NCBI GenBank assembly: GCA_027922465.2
Contig: BQMF02000789.1
Span: 1 to 64,000 of the forward strand
Direction: 5' to 3'
Length of the DNA: 64,000 nt
Origin: Turritopsis dohrnii
Lineage: Eukaryota > Cnidaria > Hydrozoa > Anthoathecata > Oceaniidae
Below are positions 24,601 to 35,776 of the stretch, in pieces. Both the position numbers and the translations under genes were made by a program. Numbering within the stretch: the first letter of the stretch is position 1; each line of letters opens with the position of its first letter. The notes under the pieces are model-generated. The model was not told where the DNA came from. It ran no database searches and worked only from the letters and a program-made list of their open reading frames with translations.

Positions 24601-24866
24601 GTTTCCCATAGTGTTACGTCGATCCCTCCTGTATCTGGTGTCCCACGAGAGACTACAACTTGGGTGGCACCTTCAAGCGGCTGTTTTTTCTCCATTTCAT
24701 CTTTTAAAAGTTTTCTTTTTGCTTTTCCAAAAACATTTCGCAGTTGATGTAAAACATCTTTGTCATTTGAGTGGAAGGTTTCAAAATGATGAGCCAAATG
24801 AGTTGGCGATTTTAAATCTTTCAAACAGATTGGACATAAAAAGCCCTCTTTTATAGTGTCGTCCAT
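18567..24866 (-). CDS. RBSN: Rabenosyn-5, Rab4/Rab5 effector of early endosomes
   Basis: Nine coding exons, all GT-AG: 24590-24866, 23828-23928, 23675-23738, 22544-22705, 21773-21824, 21072-21129, 19809-19879, 19246-19332, 18567-19161. Together they make 1,467 nt (488 residues plus stop) with matching phases throughout. Exon 1 continues upstream to an acceptor at 24881, so a 5' leader exon exists. An N-terminal C2H2-like finger (C11, C14, H27, H32) is followed by the SHLNLFRQ and ETNKLLIRLEK block. The FYVE domain (about 156-216) has WEDD, RRHHCRLCG and ACDPC, binding PI3P on endosomes. After it come the NAGESDYGLE and LSKRIQALGL segments. The C-terminal Rab5-binding hairpin is DPILQQIENVKGYIRQ. 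Vertebrate RBSN is much longer; here the NPF motifs that bind EHD proteins are absent. Exon 5 is only 52 nt. Introns hold a SINE and several MITEs. Confidence 0.9.
20540..20783 (-). repeat. tRNA-derived SINE copy
   Basis: The 5' end on the minus strand is gtgcagcgatagagtagtgg (A-box-like), followed about 40 nt later by a B-box-like tgtttgagtctc. A second copy with better-kept boxes (gtgttcgagtcca) lies at about 36380-36659, also minus. Both share the downstream block cttgcccgaaggcc. It lies in a rabenosyn-5 intron. Confidence 0.6.
21278..21699. mobile_element. MITE with ataaacgc subterminal repeats
   Basis: TA-flanked (21276-21277, 21700-21701). The ends are cagtatttcctctaataaac and gtttataagagaaaatacgg. 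The motif (g)cgtttattag recurs at least six times, pointing outward on each side. The right end is only 74 bp from exon 5 of rabenosyn-5. Confidence 0.65.
22494..22517 (+). repeat. Run of 24 G next to a splice donor
   Basis: A pure G tract (C tract in the rabenosyn transcript) 26 bases after the exon-4 donor at 22543. Its exact length is probably uncertain because such tracts sequence poorly. Confidence 0.7.
23299..23522. mobile_element. Short copy of the CTTAGGCC MITE
   Basis: The right end gttggcctaagg is followed by TA. The left end is decayed (ctaagaatattttttgcatc). It shares the internal block aacctaattttagcgaat with the middle layer of the nest at 41279-42414 and lacks the element inserted there, so it is a paralogous empty site. 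Confidence 0.55.
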
Positions 24867-24929
24867 GGGGAATAGGTACAACTGCAAAAAAGTACTATAT
24901 ATTATAAGCATAAGCAATAATAGTTTATA

Positions 24930-26455
24930 TAATAAGAAAAATAGTTTAAAAATGAGTCTTTACATTCCATGTTATATTTCGTTCTGATCTGAGTAGTCAA
25001 ACATAATTGAAACAAGAAATCCTAATTTTAAATGTTTGTATTGACTATACCAGCAAGATTATAGGATTGCAAAGCAAAATATGTATACTGAATCCTATGT
25101 AGAATTTTTTGGAAGGGCAAAAGCAGAAAGTGGTATCCTTTCTTTCATCACAAAGAGATATTGTTTTGCATCCCAACCAAACACCACTTTTAAGGGAAAA
25201 TATCTCAATTGACATAACAATGAGTACTGCATAACCAGTGTTAACCAATTTTGATTGTCGTTTTAAATAACATTTAACTTATTATACAATCATAAATTAT
25301 CTTACATATTATTATATTTAGAGATATTAATAACAACAATAAAATTAATAATATATAACTTACTTAGGGAATATCAAAATTTTATAATTTAGAAAGTGCC
25401 TTCCTAAGAACATGTAAACAATTTTGAAGTTTAGCATCCTCAAGATCTTCTGGTCAATGATAGTTCAGCATTATAATAAAAACACCTTAATAATAATAAA
25501 AATAATAAAATAACTGTTCAGTAAGTCATAAGGTATACAAGCTTTTTTTTATAGGAACAATTTTATAAGAATACAGCCTCAGATTTGGCCAAATAATAAG
25601 AACAAAATAAGAACAACCTGAAGCTCAAATCATTATTCCAAAAATTAAGAACAGACCAAGCCTCAATTTTCTAGGAAAAGAAAAATTTATGTGAATTCCC
25701 TCACTGGTAAATTGTTTAGAAGTTTGTTTTGTTTTTTGTTTCACCTTGCATACTCATATCGGGTCACTTCCAAACAGCAACCATGCTTTTTACCAGTTGT
25801 ATAGAAAAATATTTATTTTTATTTTTACTGGAAGTTCCATAATAAGAACAAAATGAGGCTGAAATTTAAATCTGTGTTCTTAAAGCTAAGAACAAAATAA
25901 GAACAATTCAGGCTGAAAAAGGATCAAAAAATAAGAACAGCAAGTCTCAGGTCAGGTCCAATTTATTATAATGCTCTTGGTTTTTCATGCACTAAACGTT
26001 TTGCACTGGAGAAACTTGAAAATAACTCCTGTAATACTAATATGCGTATAGCTATAAACTATAAGTGTACAGAAAGGAAAGATTTTAACTCATTACATTG
26101 AGAAAATGGAAATGACACAATGCTTTTTTACACAAGATACTCGAAAGCTACAAAAAAGTGTAATCTGATTTCCTGTTCCTCCTGAAGCAATCTTTGTGAA
26201 TTTTTCACACGTTTTTGTAGGAGTTTCATGACTTGAAACATTTTTAAAACTAACAATGGCTTTGTTCTAGTGAATGCATGCAAATAGTTTTATAAAAAAT
26301 AAGAAGAAATACCAAATAATATCTAGTATATGTTCATAGATTTATTATATCCTCGCTAAAATAATCGCTCAGCAGGATGGCTCCACATAAAGCGGACATA
26401 AACAAGCCCGGTTTTTAAAAGTCGGATATGATTTTTCGCTTCGTTTTAATCACCC
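24930..26455. other. Non-coding stretch with an aataagaaca repeat
   Basis: No coding region is supported. 25540-25960 is a dispersed repeat with several copies of aataagaaca near its ends, inverted at the left (ttataagaat and cagatttggccaaa). Related sequence lies at 47770-47940 and 49590-49705. Confidence 0.45.
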
Positions 26456-26462
26456 CGAAACT

Positions 26463-28176
26463 AGGCTGTTTTAGCAAGACGACGCGAACGCCAGTTTGGG
26501 GTTTCCTGGGAGTAAAAAAAGACTGGACACTAATGTTTTTCACGTCTTAGCATTTTTCACGTCGCGTTCACAACCTCATATCATTGAAAATGGCGTCTTC
26601 TGCAGAACGTGAAGATCCTGTAGCTCATGCTGCCAGAAAGTAAGCTGTATATAGTACTAATGGATCATTTTTGGTGAATGTATATCGATATATTTTTTTT
26701 AAGGAGATGTGTGTATATATTATCTAATTTTATGTCGGTTTCTGTCAGACAAATAGCATTACAAGTTCTTTTCACACAGGATATGTATGTAAACATGAAA
26801 GGGTCACATGGTTAGGATCACATACTGCATACTGTTACTGTGTTTTTATTATTTAGACCTGTTATGATCTGGAATGATGCAAAGGATATATTGTTAATGA
26901 GAAAAATGATATCCCAAGACTTGTTTTCGCATAAATCAGGCTCCAGAGAGAGAGGAGTAATCCTACAAAGCATAGCAACAACCTTAAACAGTTTGGAAGA
27001 GTTCAACAACTGTGCTACAAAAAGAGGTGTAAGAGATAGATTCACAAACATTAGTAAAAATCATACTGCAGCCAGTAACAAAGAAATCCGAAGTACAGGA
27101 CAAGGGGGAGAAGAAATTTCAGAACGTGATGTGTTGTTAGAAGAACTGACAAATCTTTCTGAAGAATCTGATCGACAGCATGCTGAGGAACAGAATCAAA
27201 AAAAAGCAACAGTTGAAGCTGAACGAAATAAATCTTTAGAAATTCGACAATCCGCTATGGAACGACATAGTGAAACATTGAAAAGAAAGTCTGAAAGTTC
27301 CTAAGGAAAAGAGATCTCGTAGGTCAACTTCAGACACTATTGATTTTCTAAACTGTAAATTAGAAGTAGACCAGAAATACAAAGAAGAGGAACTAAAAAT
27401 GAAACAAAATCAACAAGCAGAATTTACAAATATTTTGAAAAACATGCAGGAACAACAAACATTGATGCAACAACAGTTTCTCTTCATGATGCAACAGCAA
27501 CAAGAACAGTTCAAAATAATGTTTGATAAGAAAAAAGAGTAAACTTGCTGGACAGATATATATGTTAAGTTAAAACTTGTTTTGTTAAGCCTGTCAAGTT
27601 ATTTTGTTTATATTCTGTTCTTCTTTGAACTCTTTTTTTATTGAGTTGATAGAAATTATTTAAGTGAAATCTATCCAAAAGTATACACTTTTTAAAAAAA
27701 TAAACAACTTGTTGTCAAATAACTAAACTCGGCAACTTTTTTAACATTAACTTCCAGAAGTTCTGTTTCATAAAGATTTTGATGAAGAGGTTAAAATTCC
27801 TAGAAACTTTTGTTTTGATGTGTTCAAATCTGAATTAAACAAAGCTTTTATTTTAAGAAATTTCTATAAAATTCTAAGAAATTTCACAAACTTGTACATT
27901 GTTTGTTGTTATGATAAACTTGTTAATATTGTATTGTAAAAACTAGTAGATAGTATAAATAAAAACTGTTTGTTTACAAATTTTTATGGTCTTTGAAAAT
28001 ATTCTCTCAGACTTGGTGGGTCAATATTGAAATATTCTGACACTAAGTTTCCATTACACCGCGTCCTCTTTTCAAAATTCGCGCTAAAACAAAGTTTCGA
28101 AAAATCGAAGACGCGTCATTCTGTAATGACAACGCCGTCTTGTAATGACGTCCGCGTCGTCTTGCTAAAACAGCCT
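26463..28176. mobile_element. TIR element carrying only a Myb-like gene
   Basis: The ends aggctgttttagcaagacga (26463) and the exact inverse at 28157-28176 extend to about 34 bp. They are flanked by ACT on both sides (26460-26462, 28177-28179). The 3-bp duplication and Myb-like cargo fit the PIF/Harbinger superfamily, whose autonomous members carry a Myb-like protein and a separate DDE nuclease; the nuclease gene is absent here. Confidence 0.65.
26590..27542 (+). pseudogene. Myb/SANT-like DNA-binding protein of a DNA transposon
   Basis: Exon 1 is 26590-26639, the intron is 26640-26856 (GTAAGC...TTTAG), and exon 2 starts at 26857 in phase. Residues after PVMIWNDAKDILLM form a Trp-led, SANT-like helical domain (ERGVILQSIATTLN, KRGVRDRF). 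A long Glu/Lys/Arg coiled coil and a Gln/Met-rich tail (MMQQQQEQF) follow. This order matches Myb-like proteins I know from repeats in cnidarian and vertebrate genomes. The frame is broken once near 27300: the stop at 27302-27304 is followed by the same protein's tail in another frame up to 27542. In the parent element such a protein would bind the TIRs and bring in the transposase. Confidence 0.65.
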
Positions 28177-28179
28177 ACT

Positions 28180-28940
28180 GTTTTTCTCTCCACGGGAGGA
28201 GAGGAGAGGTAGGGCGATGACGAAAATTTGAGTTCATCAAACTTTTTTCACAGAGGAACGTCTTACAAAAATGTTTGAAAGAACGAATCACATGACGTAA
28301 TTCTATGCCTAGCAAATTTTATAAGATTTGCACCATAAAGTTTTGATAATGAACATACGACACACAACACGACATGCTCCTTCTCTCTCTACATGATTTT
28401 CCACACATCCCTGTGGGTGATGATGATGCGCACTCTATACAACTTTGGACATCTTCCACAACGTCGAACATTGTAATTGAAGTTTTCACCGTAAATGACG
28501 GAATTAGCGTCCCCCTGTGTGCATCATAATAAGCGTCCCTCTGCCCGAAAAGTATTTTCACCACTTGAAAACGAGGCCGGGAGAAAATATTCTAATAAGG
28601 GGTCGTTATATTTTACTACAGCTCACATGAGGCCTATTGTTTAGAAAAAAAATATATCCTCGAATAGACCTTTCCCGAGTTTCTGTTTATAAACACCGTG
28701 TTATAACCTAGCCACTATACACTTAAAAGTATACACTCTTAAGTATACATTCTGTGTAACTAATACAACGAGCTGTTACCTTCCTTTCATACCATGAAGG
28801 AGCGAAACCTTCACTGATTCGATGCTCGTAGTAAGCTCCAAGTTATCTCGTGGTCGTAGTAGTAGTTGGTGGATTCCAACACGAATCACAATAACATCAC
28901 GTCAGAGATGGATTTCTCTGCAATATTAGTTACATATCGA
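28180..28940. other. Non-coding stretch
   Basis: Short frames only. A ~38-nt block containing caacgagctgttac at 28751-28789 recurs at 29056-29094, bracketing the tRNA-like sequence as direct repeats. Confidence 0.4.
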
Positions 28941-28959
28941 AATGAGGATTGAACACCCT

Positions 28960-29032
28960 GAACCGGTAGCTCAGTTGGTAGAGCGATAGGACTAGATATC
29001 CTAGGTCGTGGGTTCAAATCCCGCCTGGTTCG
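28960..29032 (+). tRNA. tRNA-like sequence (SINE head or tRNA pseudogene)
   Basis: Folds as a near-perfect cloverleaf: acceptor gaaccgg/ctggttc (one G:U), D arm gctc/gagc, anticodon stem tagga/tccta, T arm gtggg/cccgc with loop ttcaaat. The A box (tagctcagttgg) and B box (gggttcaaatccc) are well kept. The anticodon reads AGA (Ser), but serine tRNAs need a long variable arm and this one has four bases, so a normal tRNA-Ser is unlikely. The opposite strand reads as the familiar RDLNPRP-type translation of tRNA-derived SINEs. No CCA is encoded. Confidence 0.5.
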
Positions 29033-29382
29033 GAGTTTTCCTTCGAACTGGGTGGTCTGTGTAACTAACACAACGAGCTGTTACATTCCTTTCTAGCCTC
29101 TGTTTCAAATTCTTACTGACTTAAGAACGAACAACACTACTACTTGCTGAAAACATTATGAAATCACCGGACTTTTACCCGGACTATTACGAGGCAATGA
29201 ATGTAGGAGAGGCAGTTCCACAATACAACAGACATACAACAGACATTTTATTTCAGAATGTTCAAAAACAATATATGAACACTTGACATGCAACAATTTT
29301 CCTTCCATCAACCAAACATGACCAGAGTGCAAAACACAAACTCATAACTCATAACCTAATAACATAAAAAGTTTCCATCAAC

Positions 29383-29441
29383 CTCGTTCCCAGGGCTTCT
29401 TGCCACTGTATATCAAAAAGGCAAGAAGCCCTGGGAACGAG
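29383..29441. repeat. Perfect 22-bp fold-back repeat
   Basis: Arms 29383-29404 and 29420-29441 match perfectly around a 15-nt loop; the outer sequence is ctcgttcccagggcttcttg. A partial relative (accctgggcttgag) is at about 29507-29520. It resembles fold-back MITEs seen in several invertebrate genomes. Confidence 0.6.
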
Positions 29442-31364
29442 ATTGAGTTTCCATTAATTTTACACTCAACCTGATAGTGATACATCCATTATCGATACGG
29501 TAAGAGACCCTGGGCTTGAGATTGATCGCAGCCATATTGTGAAAATAATCACATATTGTTTTTCATTTATTCTTCACGAATGCTGAACAGCAATTAACAC
29601 TAATTAGATACCAAACCCTTCGTCTTTTGTCGATGACGTTATACTTATGTGCATTTATATATTGTTTATCGTGACACAAATAGAAACCTTGGTACCAGGA
29701 CTTTCTCTCTCCTCTTCTCATCGACCATTTTCTATGGGTGAATGTGTGACTATAAATATTATTCAAATAAAGTTCAGTTCCGTTTATTGAAATATTGACT
29801 TCAGACTGAGAAAATTACAAAAAAGTCAGAAACAAAATGTTCAAATGAAGTAAAAAAAAGCAAAATCTAATTTTCAATAGCAAAGATTGAACTAAAACGT
29901 CACAAACACACAACGTTTTTGGTCCAAAAAGTAAACCAAAAAGTGTAAACAATGAGAGAGTAGCTGAACGGCCTTCTGCAAACGTTTTCAGTCAGTTCTA
30001 TAGCACCATGGCACCGAACCTAAAGAGACTCATATCTCCAATACGTAGTCATGTATGGCGCAGTCCTCCAACATTACCTATCAGAACTGCAAAAAAGTTC
30101 CCCATGCCCTACGTTTCAGTTTTGTTTGTCGAAAAAGAACTTAAAAGGTTATCTCGAAAGAAAGCAACAGGTGCTGATGAATTACCACCTGCTCTCAAGA
30201 AAGACTTTGCAACCGCCATCTCAAGACCTCTCAGCCACATAATAAATCTTTCCTTAAAGACAACCACAGTTCCTTCCTCTTGGAAACTAGCCAAAATCAC
30301 GCCAATCTATAAATCAAACAATACGAGTCTGCCTGAGAACTATCGACGATCTCAGTTCTTCCAATAGCATCAAAAATTATGGAAAAACCAGTACACTGTG
30401 CACTCAAAGAACACCTGGAAAACGAAAAATTATTAAGTTGTTGTCAGCACGGTTTTCGAAAAAAACACTCTACAAAAACTGCATCCATTTTATTTTGTGA
30501 CTCTATTCGACGAAGCATGGACAAGGGTAACTTAGTTAGACCTATTTACATTGACTTATCAAAATCCTTTGACACCATAGGGCACGAATACTAACAGAAA
30601 AACTAGCTGCTTATGGTGTAAACGGAATCGAACATGAATGGTTTTGCAGTTACTTGTTCAACAGGAAACACATGGTTCAGATTGAAAATGATTGCTCAAA
30701 TCCAAATCCTGTCATGTGTGGTGTCCCACAAGGGTCTATTTTGGGACTATTACTGTTTATCCTTTTCATTAATGACTTAACAGAGCATATCACATGCAAA
30801 CGTGTTAATGTATGCTGACAACACAGTGCTGTCAAGAAATTGAAAGATGTTTAAGCTTGGATATGGAAAATGTGCATGACTACTTTCAAAGAAATGAACT
30901 TATAATAAACTTAAAAAAGGAAAAACTCATGCTTTTCGGTACTGCAAAAAGGTTAAAAGCTGCTGGTGAGAAAATCGATGTTTACTATAGCAATCAAAAA
31001 ATAAACTTCTCAACAAAGTATAAATACCTTGGCACAGTCATAGATAACCACCTTAACTTAACAGAAAATTTCGAGAAAACATACAAAAAAGCAACTGGAA
31101 AGAATGAGATATTATATCACAACCAAAGCTGCTTACGCAATATACAACACGATGATCATACCACTAATAACCTACAGTTGTGCACTGAAAAACCCTTACA
31201 ACGAAATTATCATCACTCGACAGACGGGCAAGTAGAATCATCAACTCAAAGGAAACAATACCAACTATCGAAAACCTTGCAAATCGTGAACGTGTCAATC
31301 TAGTCAAGAAATGCATCACTGGGCAGCTTGGGGACGATCTCAACAACCATTTTACACTTATCAA

Positions 31365-31428
31365 TCACGATCAAAACACCAGAAACAACAGATGCAGCCA
31401 TTTGTTGTTTCTGGTGTTTTGATCGTGA
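31365..31428. repeat. Perfect 26-bp inverted repeat inside the dead RT
   Basis: Arms 31365-31390 and 31403-31428 with a 12-nt spacer. It lies inside otherwise normal RT coding sequence and breaks its frame, suggesting a local inverted duplication. Confidence 0.65.
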
Positions 31429-31515
31429 AACTTCCTCGAACAAAACTTGAAGTAGCTAAAAATAGTTTTTATTTTGGTGGAAGCCTTTTATACAATAGTC
31501 TGCCTGCATCTCTTA

Positions 31516-31876
31516 GGGGGTGATTACCCGGTTAGGCGGGCTAGCTCGGTTTGCTGAGATCTCGCTACTGTTAAGAAAGTGTCATAAATTTGTGTTTGTG
31601 ATCACATGAGAAACAAGCTATCCAGCTTTGCCGAGATCTCGCTTTATTGAACCGAGATCTCGGTAAAGCGGGCTGAAGAATTTCTCATGTGATGGCTTTC
31701 AACCAGGCTGGCCCTCTTTGCCGGGATGAAATTGCATACACGCCGCATGTGTAAAGTTAAAAAATATAACAAATATCACGTGATCAGTTCTTTAGCCCGG
31801 TTAAGCGGGTTAAGTGTGATCATAAAAATTTATCAGCCCGCCTAACCGAGCCAGCCCTCCTCATGTGATCACCCCC
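31516..31876. mobile_element. PIF/Harbinger-like MITE inserted in the RT gene
   Basis: The ends gggggtgat and atcaccccc are flanked by TTA on both sides (31513-31515, 31877-31879). Inner blocks ggttaggcgggct, ccgagatctcgg and agcccgcctaacc make a strongly self-complementary 361-bp element. Removing it and one TTA restores continuity of the interrupted RT frame. Confidence 0.75.
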
Positions 31877-31939
31877 TTAGAAAAACAGAAGATTTTAATG
31901 ATTTTAAGAGTGGGGTAAAAACACATTTCAATTAATTTT

Positions 31940-34455
31940 GACTTACATTATCTTGAAACGTGCTTTTACACTCTTCCCATTTACTGTACATATTATATGT
32001 TTTTAACCTTTTATTTTTTATTTCCATTATTGCCCCCGCAGCGAGCGTAAGCGAGCGAGGAGGCATACAGTGCCGTAGACACGAAATTTTTTTTAGGGGG
32101 GCCCTGATGTTTAGTATGTAAGGAGGCCCCACCATGGTTGGGGCCGAGGGGGTCGAAAATTTTTGGGATTTTATACCCTCTAGATTAGCTAAAACTGCAT
32201 TTCCGAAAGTCAATTTTAAACAATAGGATATCCAAAATGACATGAAATTCTAGTATATTTTCAAGTTTCTAAGACTATCTTTGTTATAAACTTTGCATAT
32301 ATCCCATTACATTTTTGATAAGTACTACGATGGATATTGAAACAAAGTAGTTTTGATTTTTCTTTTCGAAAGTTTTCTGCAATATCACGACTTCTTTTTC
32401 TCTTTTGTTGACAGAAAGTTTCTTTCCTCTTTATTGTTGTTATCATTCCTTTGAATCACCATAATGCAACACTTGCTGCATTGATTTACCCTGTTATTTC
32501 GTTGTGTCGCGCGTGTCACCTCAAATGTGCAGTAAAAGGGGGAAATATTAAGCAAATATAAAGGAAATAAGGAAATGCAGACAACTCGAGAAGAAAACTT
32601 TATTTCTGATCTAAATCTAAAAAAAAACCATAATCTGAAAAAATTTTTTGGGGGGGCCGGGCCTCCGATTTTGTTCTTCATCATCATCTTCCAACTTTCG
32701 TGTTGACGTTACACGGTGGAATATAATTAATTAGCTGACTTTTTTTTCCCGTTTCAAAGCATGGTACTGTAAGTGGGATGTTTTTTCGTATCTCTTTCCT
32801 AATTTATTACTAGCAAGTAGCTTTCGCTATGAGGGCGCCCGTGATTGTTAATATTTCCATTTCCGTTAATACCACTACATCGGCGAAAAATACGTCGAAA
32901 AAAATACCGAAACCTTCTCCGGGGATGAAAATTTTTTTAAATTAATTAATTTAATAAATTAATTTTTAAAGGAGAACAGCGTTCAAAAATGTTTTTTGCA
33001 TAAATCTTTGCCAAGTCACATAAGAAATCATGAAATAACATTAAAACTTCCCAAAATGCATGGAAAATGCGGAAAAAGAACTATTTTCTTTTTTGAAATG
33101 CTACAACGGTCGCCGCCATTCGCATTTCGCAATGACGTCACGTGGTGAATGGAGAAAGTAAAGTGTATTAGTGAACTCTTTGTTTAAATAAAATTCTTTT
33201 GAACACAGCCTTAATTCAGTATCGGAGGTTTCAAAAAATTTCAAGTTTGCCAAGGAAATGAGTACGTCATATACCTATCTATGTTATTGTTTCATTTTAA
33301 ATATGTCGCATATTTCTTTTGTAGTTCACATACACGTGGTCGCTTAACATTCATAACAAGATGTTTTTATTCAAAATAAAGAGTTGTAAAAAATGTGTTC
33401 TCCTTCATATTGAAGTCGGCATTGTCTATTAAATTATAAAGACACGGTAGAGAGCGACCCTTTTACCTCATTAATTATTCATGAGATGCAACACGAGCGT
33501 CGCAATGCATTGTTGTTAAAAAAAGATGATGACGGGGGGTTTAACAACTATTTAATACGGCAATTATAAAAAGGATTGTTAATTTTATTCGCAATTTCTC
33601 TTCTTAAGTTTTTGAATAACTTAAAGAAAACATATATTAATTTAATTTAAATGGAAATAAGCTACACTTTAATCAAGCATTCCCTTAATGTTTTAATAGC
33701 CCCCTGGTTTTAGGCAAGCGAGTTAAAAAAACATCGAGAACACAGTTGCAGTCGAGATTTTTTCCAGTACAACAGCATTCTAATAATACGCCCGGGGGTC
33801 GTTATTATAAGCGCCCTTACGGGCGCAAATTATACTATGTTATTTAGGAAGTTCTTATGCTAAAATTGCTTAGACATTTTTCATATTACTTTTGTGTTGT
33901 TTTAGTGAAGTGAACGACTAGGATTTTGAAGCACAGCTTGAAATCTGAAATTTTGCCAACAACATTTTACTTTGTATATGTTTTAAGCTCTAAATAATCT
34001 TTCGTTCGATAAATTTTATTCAATGCACTGATTTTTGGCAGATCTTGCCTTAAAAAGATTTTAATTGGATTTTTGTGTGTGCAAGAAAGCCTACGAATTG
34101 TCGTTCTTCGTGTTTTCCTTCTTTCTGTCCTTCCAAACCTGGTGTGATCATGATCAATAAAACCTTCTTTTATTTTTTTCTTGATTTTTATGTAAACTTT
34201 GGCTATTTCTTGTTTCGAATCAAAGTTTGAAACGCAGATTTCTAATGGATTTTTCGCTTTAATTTTTTTTTTGAAAACGTTTTTTTTCTTTCTTTTGGCA
34301 TTACAAAATTTCTTTAGCAAATGTTTATCTTATTTTAATTATAAAATACGTAACCATGGTTTCAGTTCACACATTTCTTTTGTTTGTAGCAAATGCTTTC
34401 TGATGTTACTTGTTAAGCCTTAATTACACTTTTTGAAAGGTATAAATTAGCATCA
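31940..34455. other. Non-coding stretch with hAT-like termini
   Basis: No gene supported. cagtgccgtagacacg at 32068 starts a GC-rich hAT-like end with gggggccc. ggggggccgggcctcc at 32650 may be another end or internal match of the same family. A compact gcgcccttacgggcgc hairpin is at about 33814-33829. Confidence 0.35.
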
Positions 34456-34463
34456 GTATTGTA

Positions 34464-35176
34464 CTGCCAGTAAATGTCGCAAACGCCAGTAAATGTCGCA
34501 AAATCGCCAGTAAGTGTCGCAACAGTAAATGTCGCAAAAAATTAAAAATCAACAGTAAATGTCGCAACTTTATAATTTCAAATTTCTAACCAATATCTTC
34601 TCCATCCTTGTTTTGAACTCGACACTGATTATTCTGATCAAGATATCGTACTACTCATCGCAGAGTACGCTGATGGACCTACACGACATGTCACAGAGAT
34701 TGCAAAATATAAAAATAAGACAGCTATAATTTTCAACATTATGTGTCACTTAGCAAGTTACTTTTACTTTTTTCGCTAATACTTCCCAAAGTGAGTCCTG
34801 ACCGATTGATTTAAGCAACAGGTCTTTCCTTTTCATACCCTCCACATTATATGATCAAAATCACATAATAATAATAATAATAATAATAATAATGGTATAT
34901 TTCAATCTCCAAAATTTACATTTGGCTCTTCAGCTGAAAATATTATATAGTATATATGTGCAAAGTCTAGAAAAATATTTATATTACATTGTGTAAGTTT
35001 GCGACATTTGCTGTTGATTTTGAAAAACATTACCACATTTATTGTTAAAAAAAATTAATACAAATGAAAATTCTAGTTGTGACACTTACTGGCGATTTTG
35101 CGACACTTACTGTTGAATTGCGACACTTACTGGCAATTGTGCGACATTTACTGGCGATTGCGACATTTACTGGCAG
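34464..35176. mobile_element. MITE with cagtaaatgtcgcaa arrays
   Basis: TA-flanked (34462-34463, 35177-35178). The TIR ctgccagtaaatgtcgcaa is perfect at both ends. The left 110 bp hold five copies of cagtaa(a/g)tgtcgcaa, and the right 190 bp hold about six inverted copies. The centre has an (aat)n microsatellite at about 34867-34894. No coding content. Confidence 0.75.
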
Positions 35177-35304
35177 TACAAGTGTGACATAGGACCAAGA
35201 GATAACAAACAGTAACAAAGTTTTCTTTGTTTTTGTTTCCGTTGTAGAGCTTGCAATGCATAGCTTGCTGTGTGTACAAATTGGAATGCTTGAGGGCGGG
35301 GGCA

Positions 35305-35776
35305 TCTATATATTAATAGCCGATTCTCCGTCTGTCTGTTTGTTTGTTTGTTTGTCTGTAAGTCACGCAAAATGGTAGATTAAGTTGTTAGAGTAATTAT
35401 TTTATTTTATTTTGTGCGACGTCAGTGTGAAACCATTGTATTGAGACCCTAATCGAATGCGACGTTTAGGGAAAATTATCTCCGTAACCAATAGGGATAA
35501 CTGACGTTTTTTGGGGTCTGCGATACAGGCGATATGGTGACGACAAATTTGGGTCTAATTTTTTTGGGGGACGGGTCTATGACATCATCAAACTTTTTGA
35601 TCAACAATATCTTCGTAACGGTTGGACGTAGCAAAACGATCCCATACATTTTTTTGATCAGTTTTTCGAGCTCTACAACATGGGCGCACTTATTATTTCC
35701 AATTCCTTAATTTTATTTTTCGTGAACTCAACGCAGGCTGAACATGGGCAGCGAGCGACGCCGCCTTGGCGGCTAG
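35305..35776 (+). mobile_element. 472-bp non-autonomous Helitron
   Basis: It begins TC (tctatatattaatagccga at 35305) and ends with the hairpin gccgcc-tt-ggcggc overlapping CTAG (35773-35776). It lies between A and T, as Helitrons do. Near the left end is a (tctg)n/(tttg)n run (35327-35358). No coding frame. A truncated relative is at 7570-7799. Confidence 0.75.

Larger units (their letters stand above)
30008..31935 (+). pseudogene. Non-LTR reverse transcriptase, inactivated
   Basis: Fragments of a jockey/CR1-type reverse transcriptase in at least four frames. They include the N-terminal FPMPYVSVLFVEKELKRLSR with KKATGADELPPALKK (RT1), WKLAKITPIYKS, LLSCCQHGFRKKHST (about 30440), PIYIDLSKSFDTIGH, GVPQGSILG (about 30721), then MYADNTVL (about 30809) where the catalytic YADD is YADN. 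Downstream are KYLGTVIDNHLN and NSLYN-type tail sequence. The last codons are split by a MITE (31516-31876) and resume at 31880 to the stop at 31933-31935. No endonuclease domain was found upstream, so the copy is also 5'-truncated. Confidence 0.8.

Noticed and set aside
28960..29032. Functional tRNA-Ser(AGA)
   Set aside because: The cloverleaf is good but lacks the long variable arm required for serine tRNAs. The flanking repeats and SINE-type reverse-strand reading fit a tRNA-derived repeat better.
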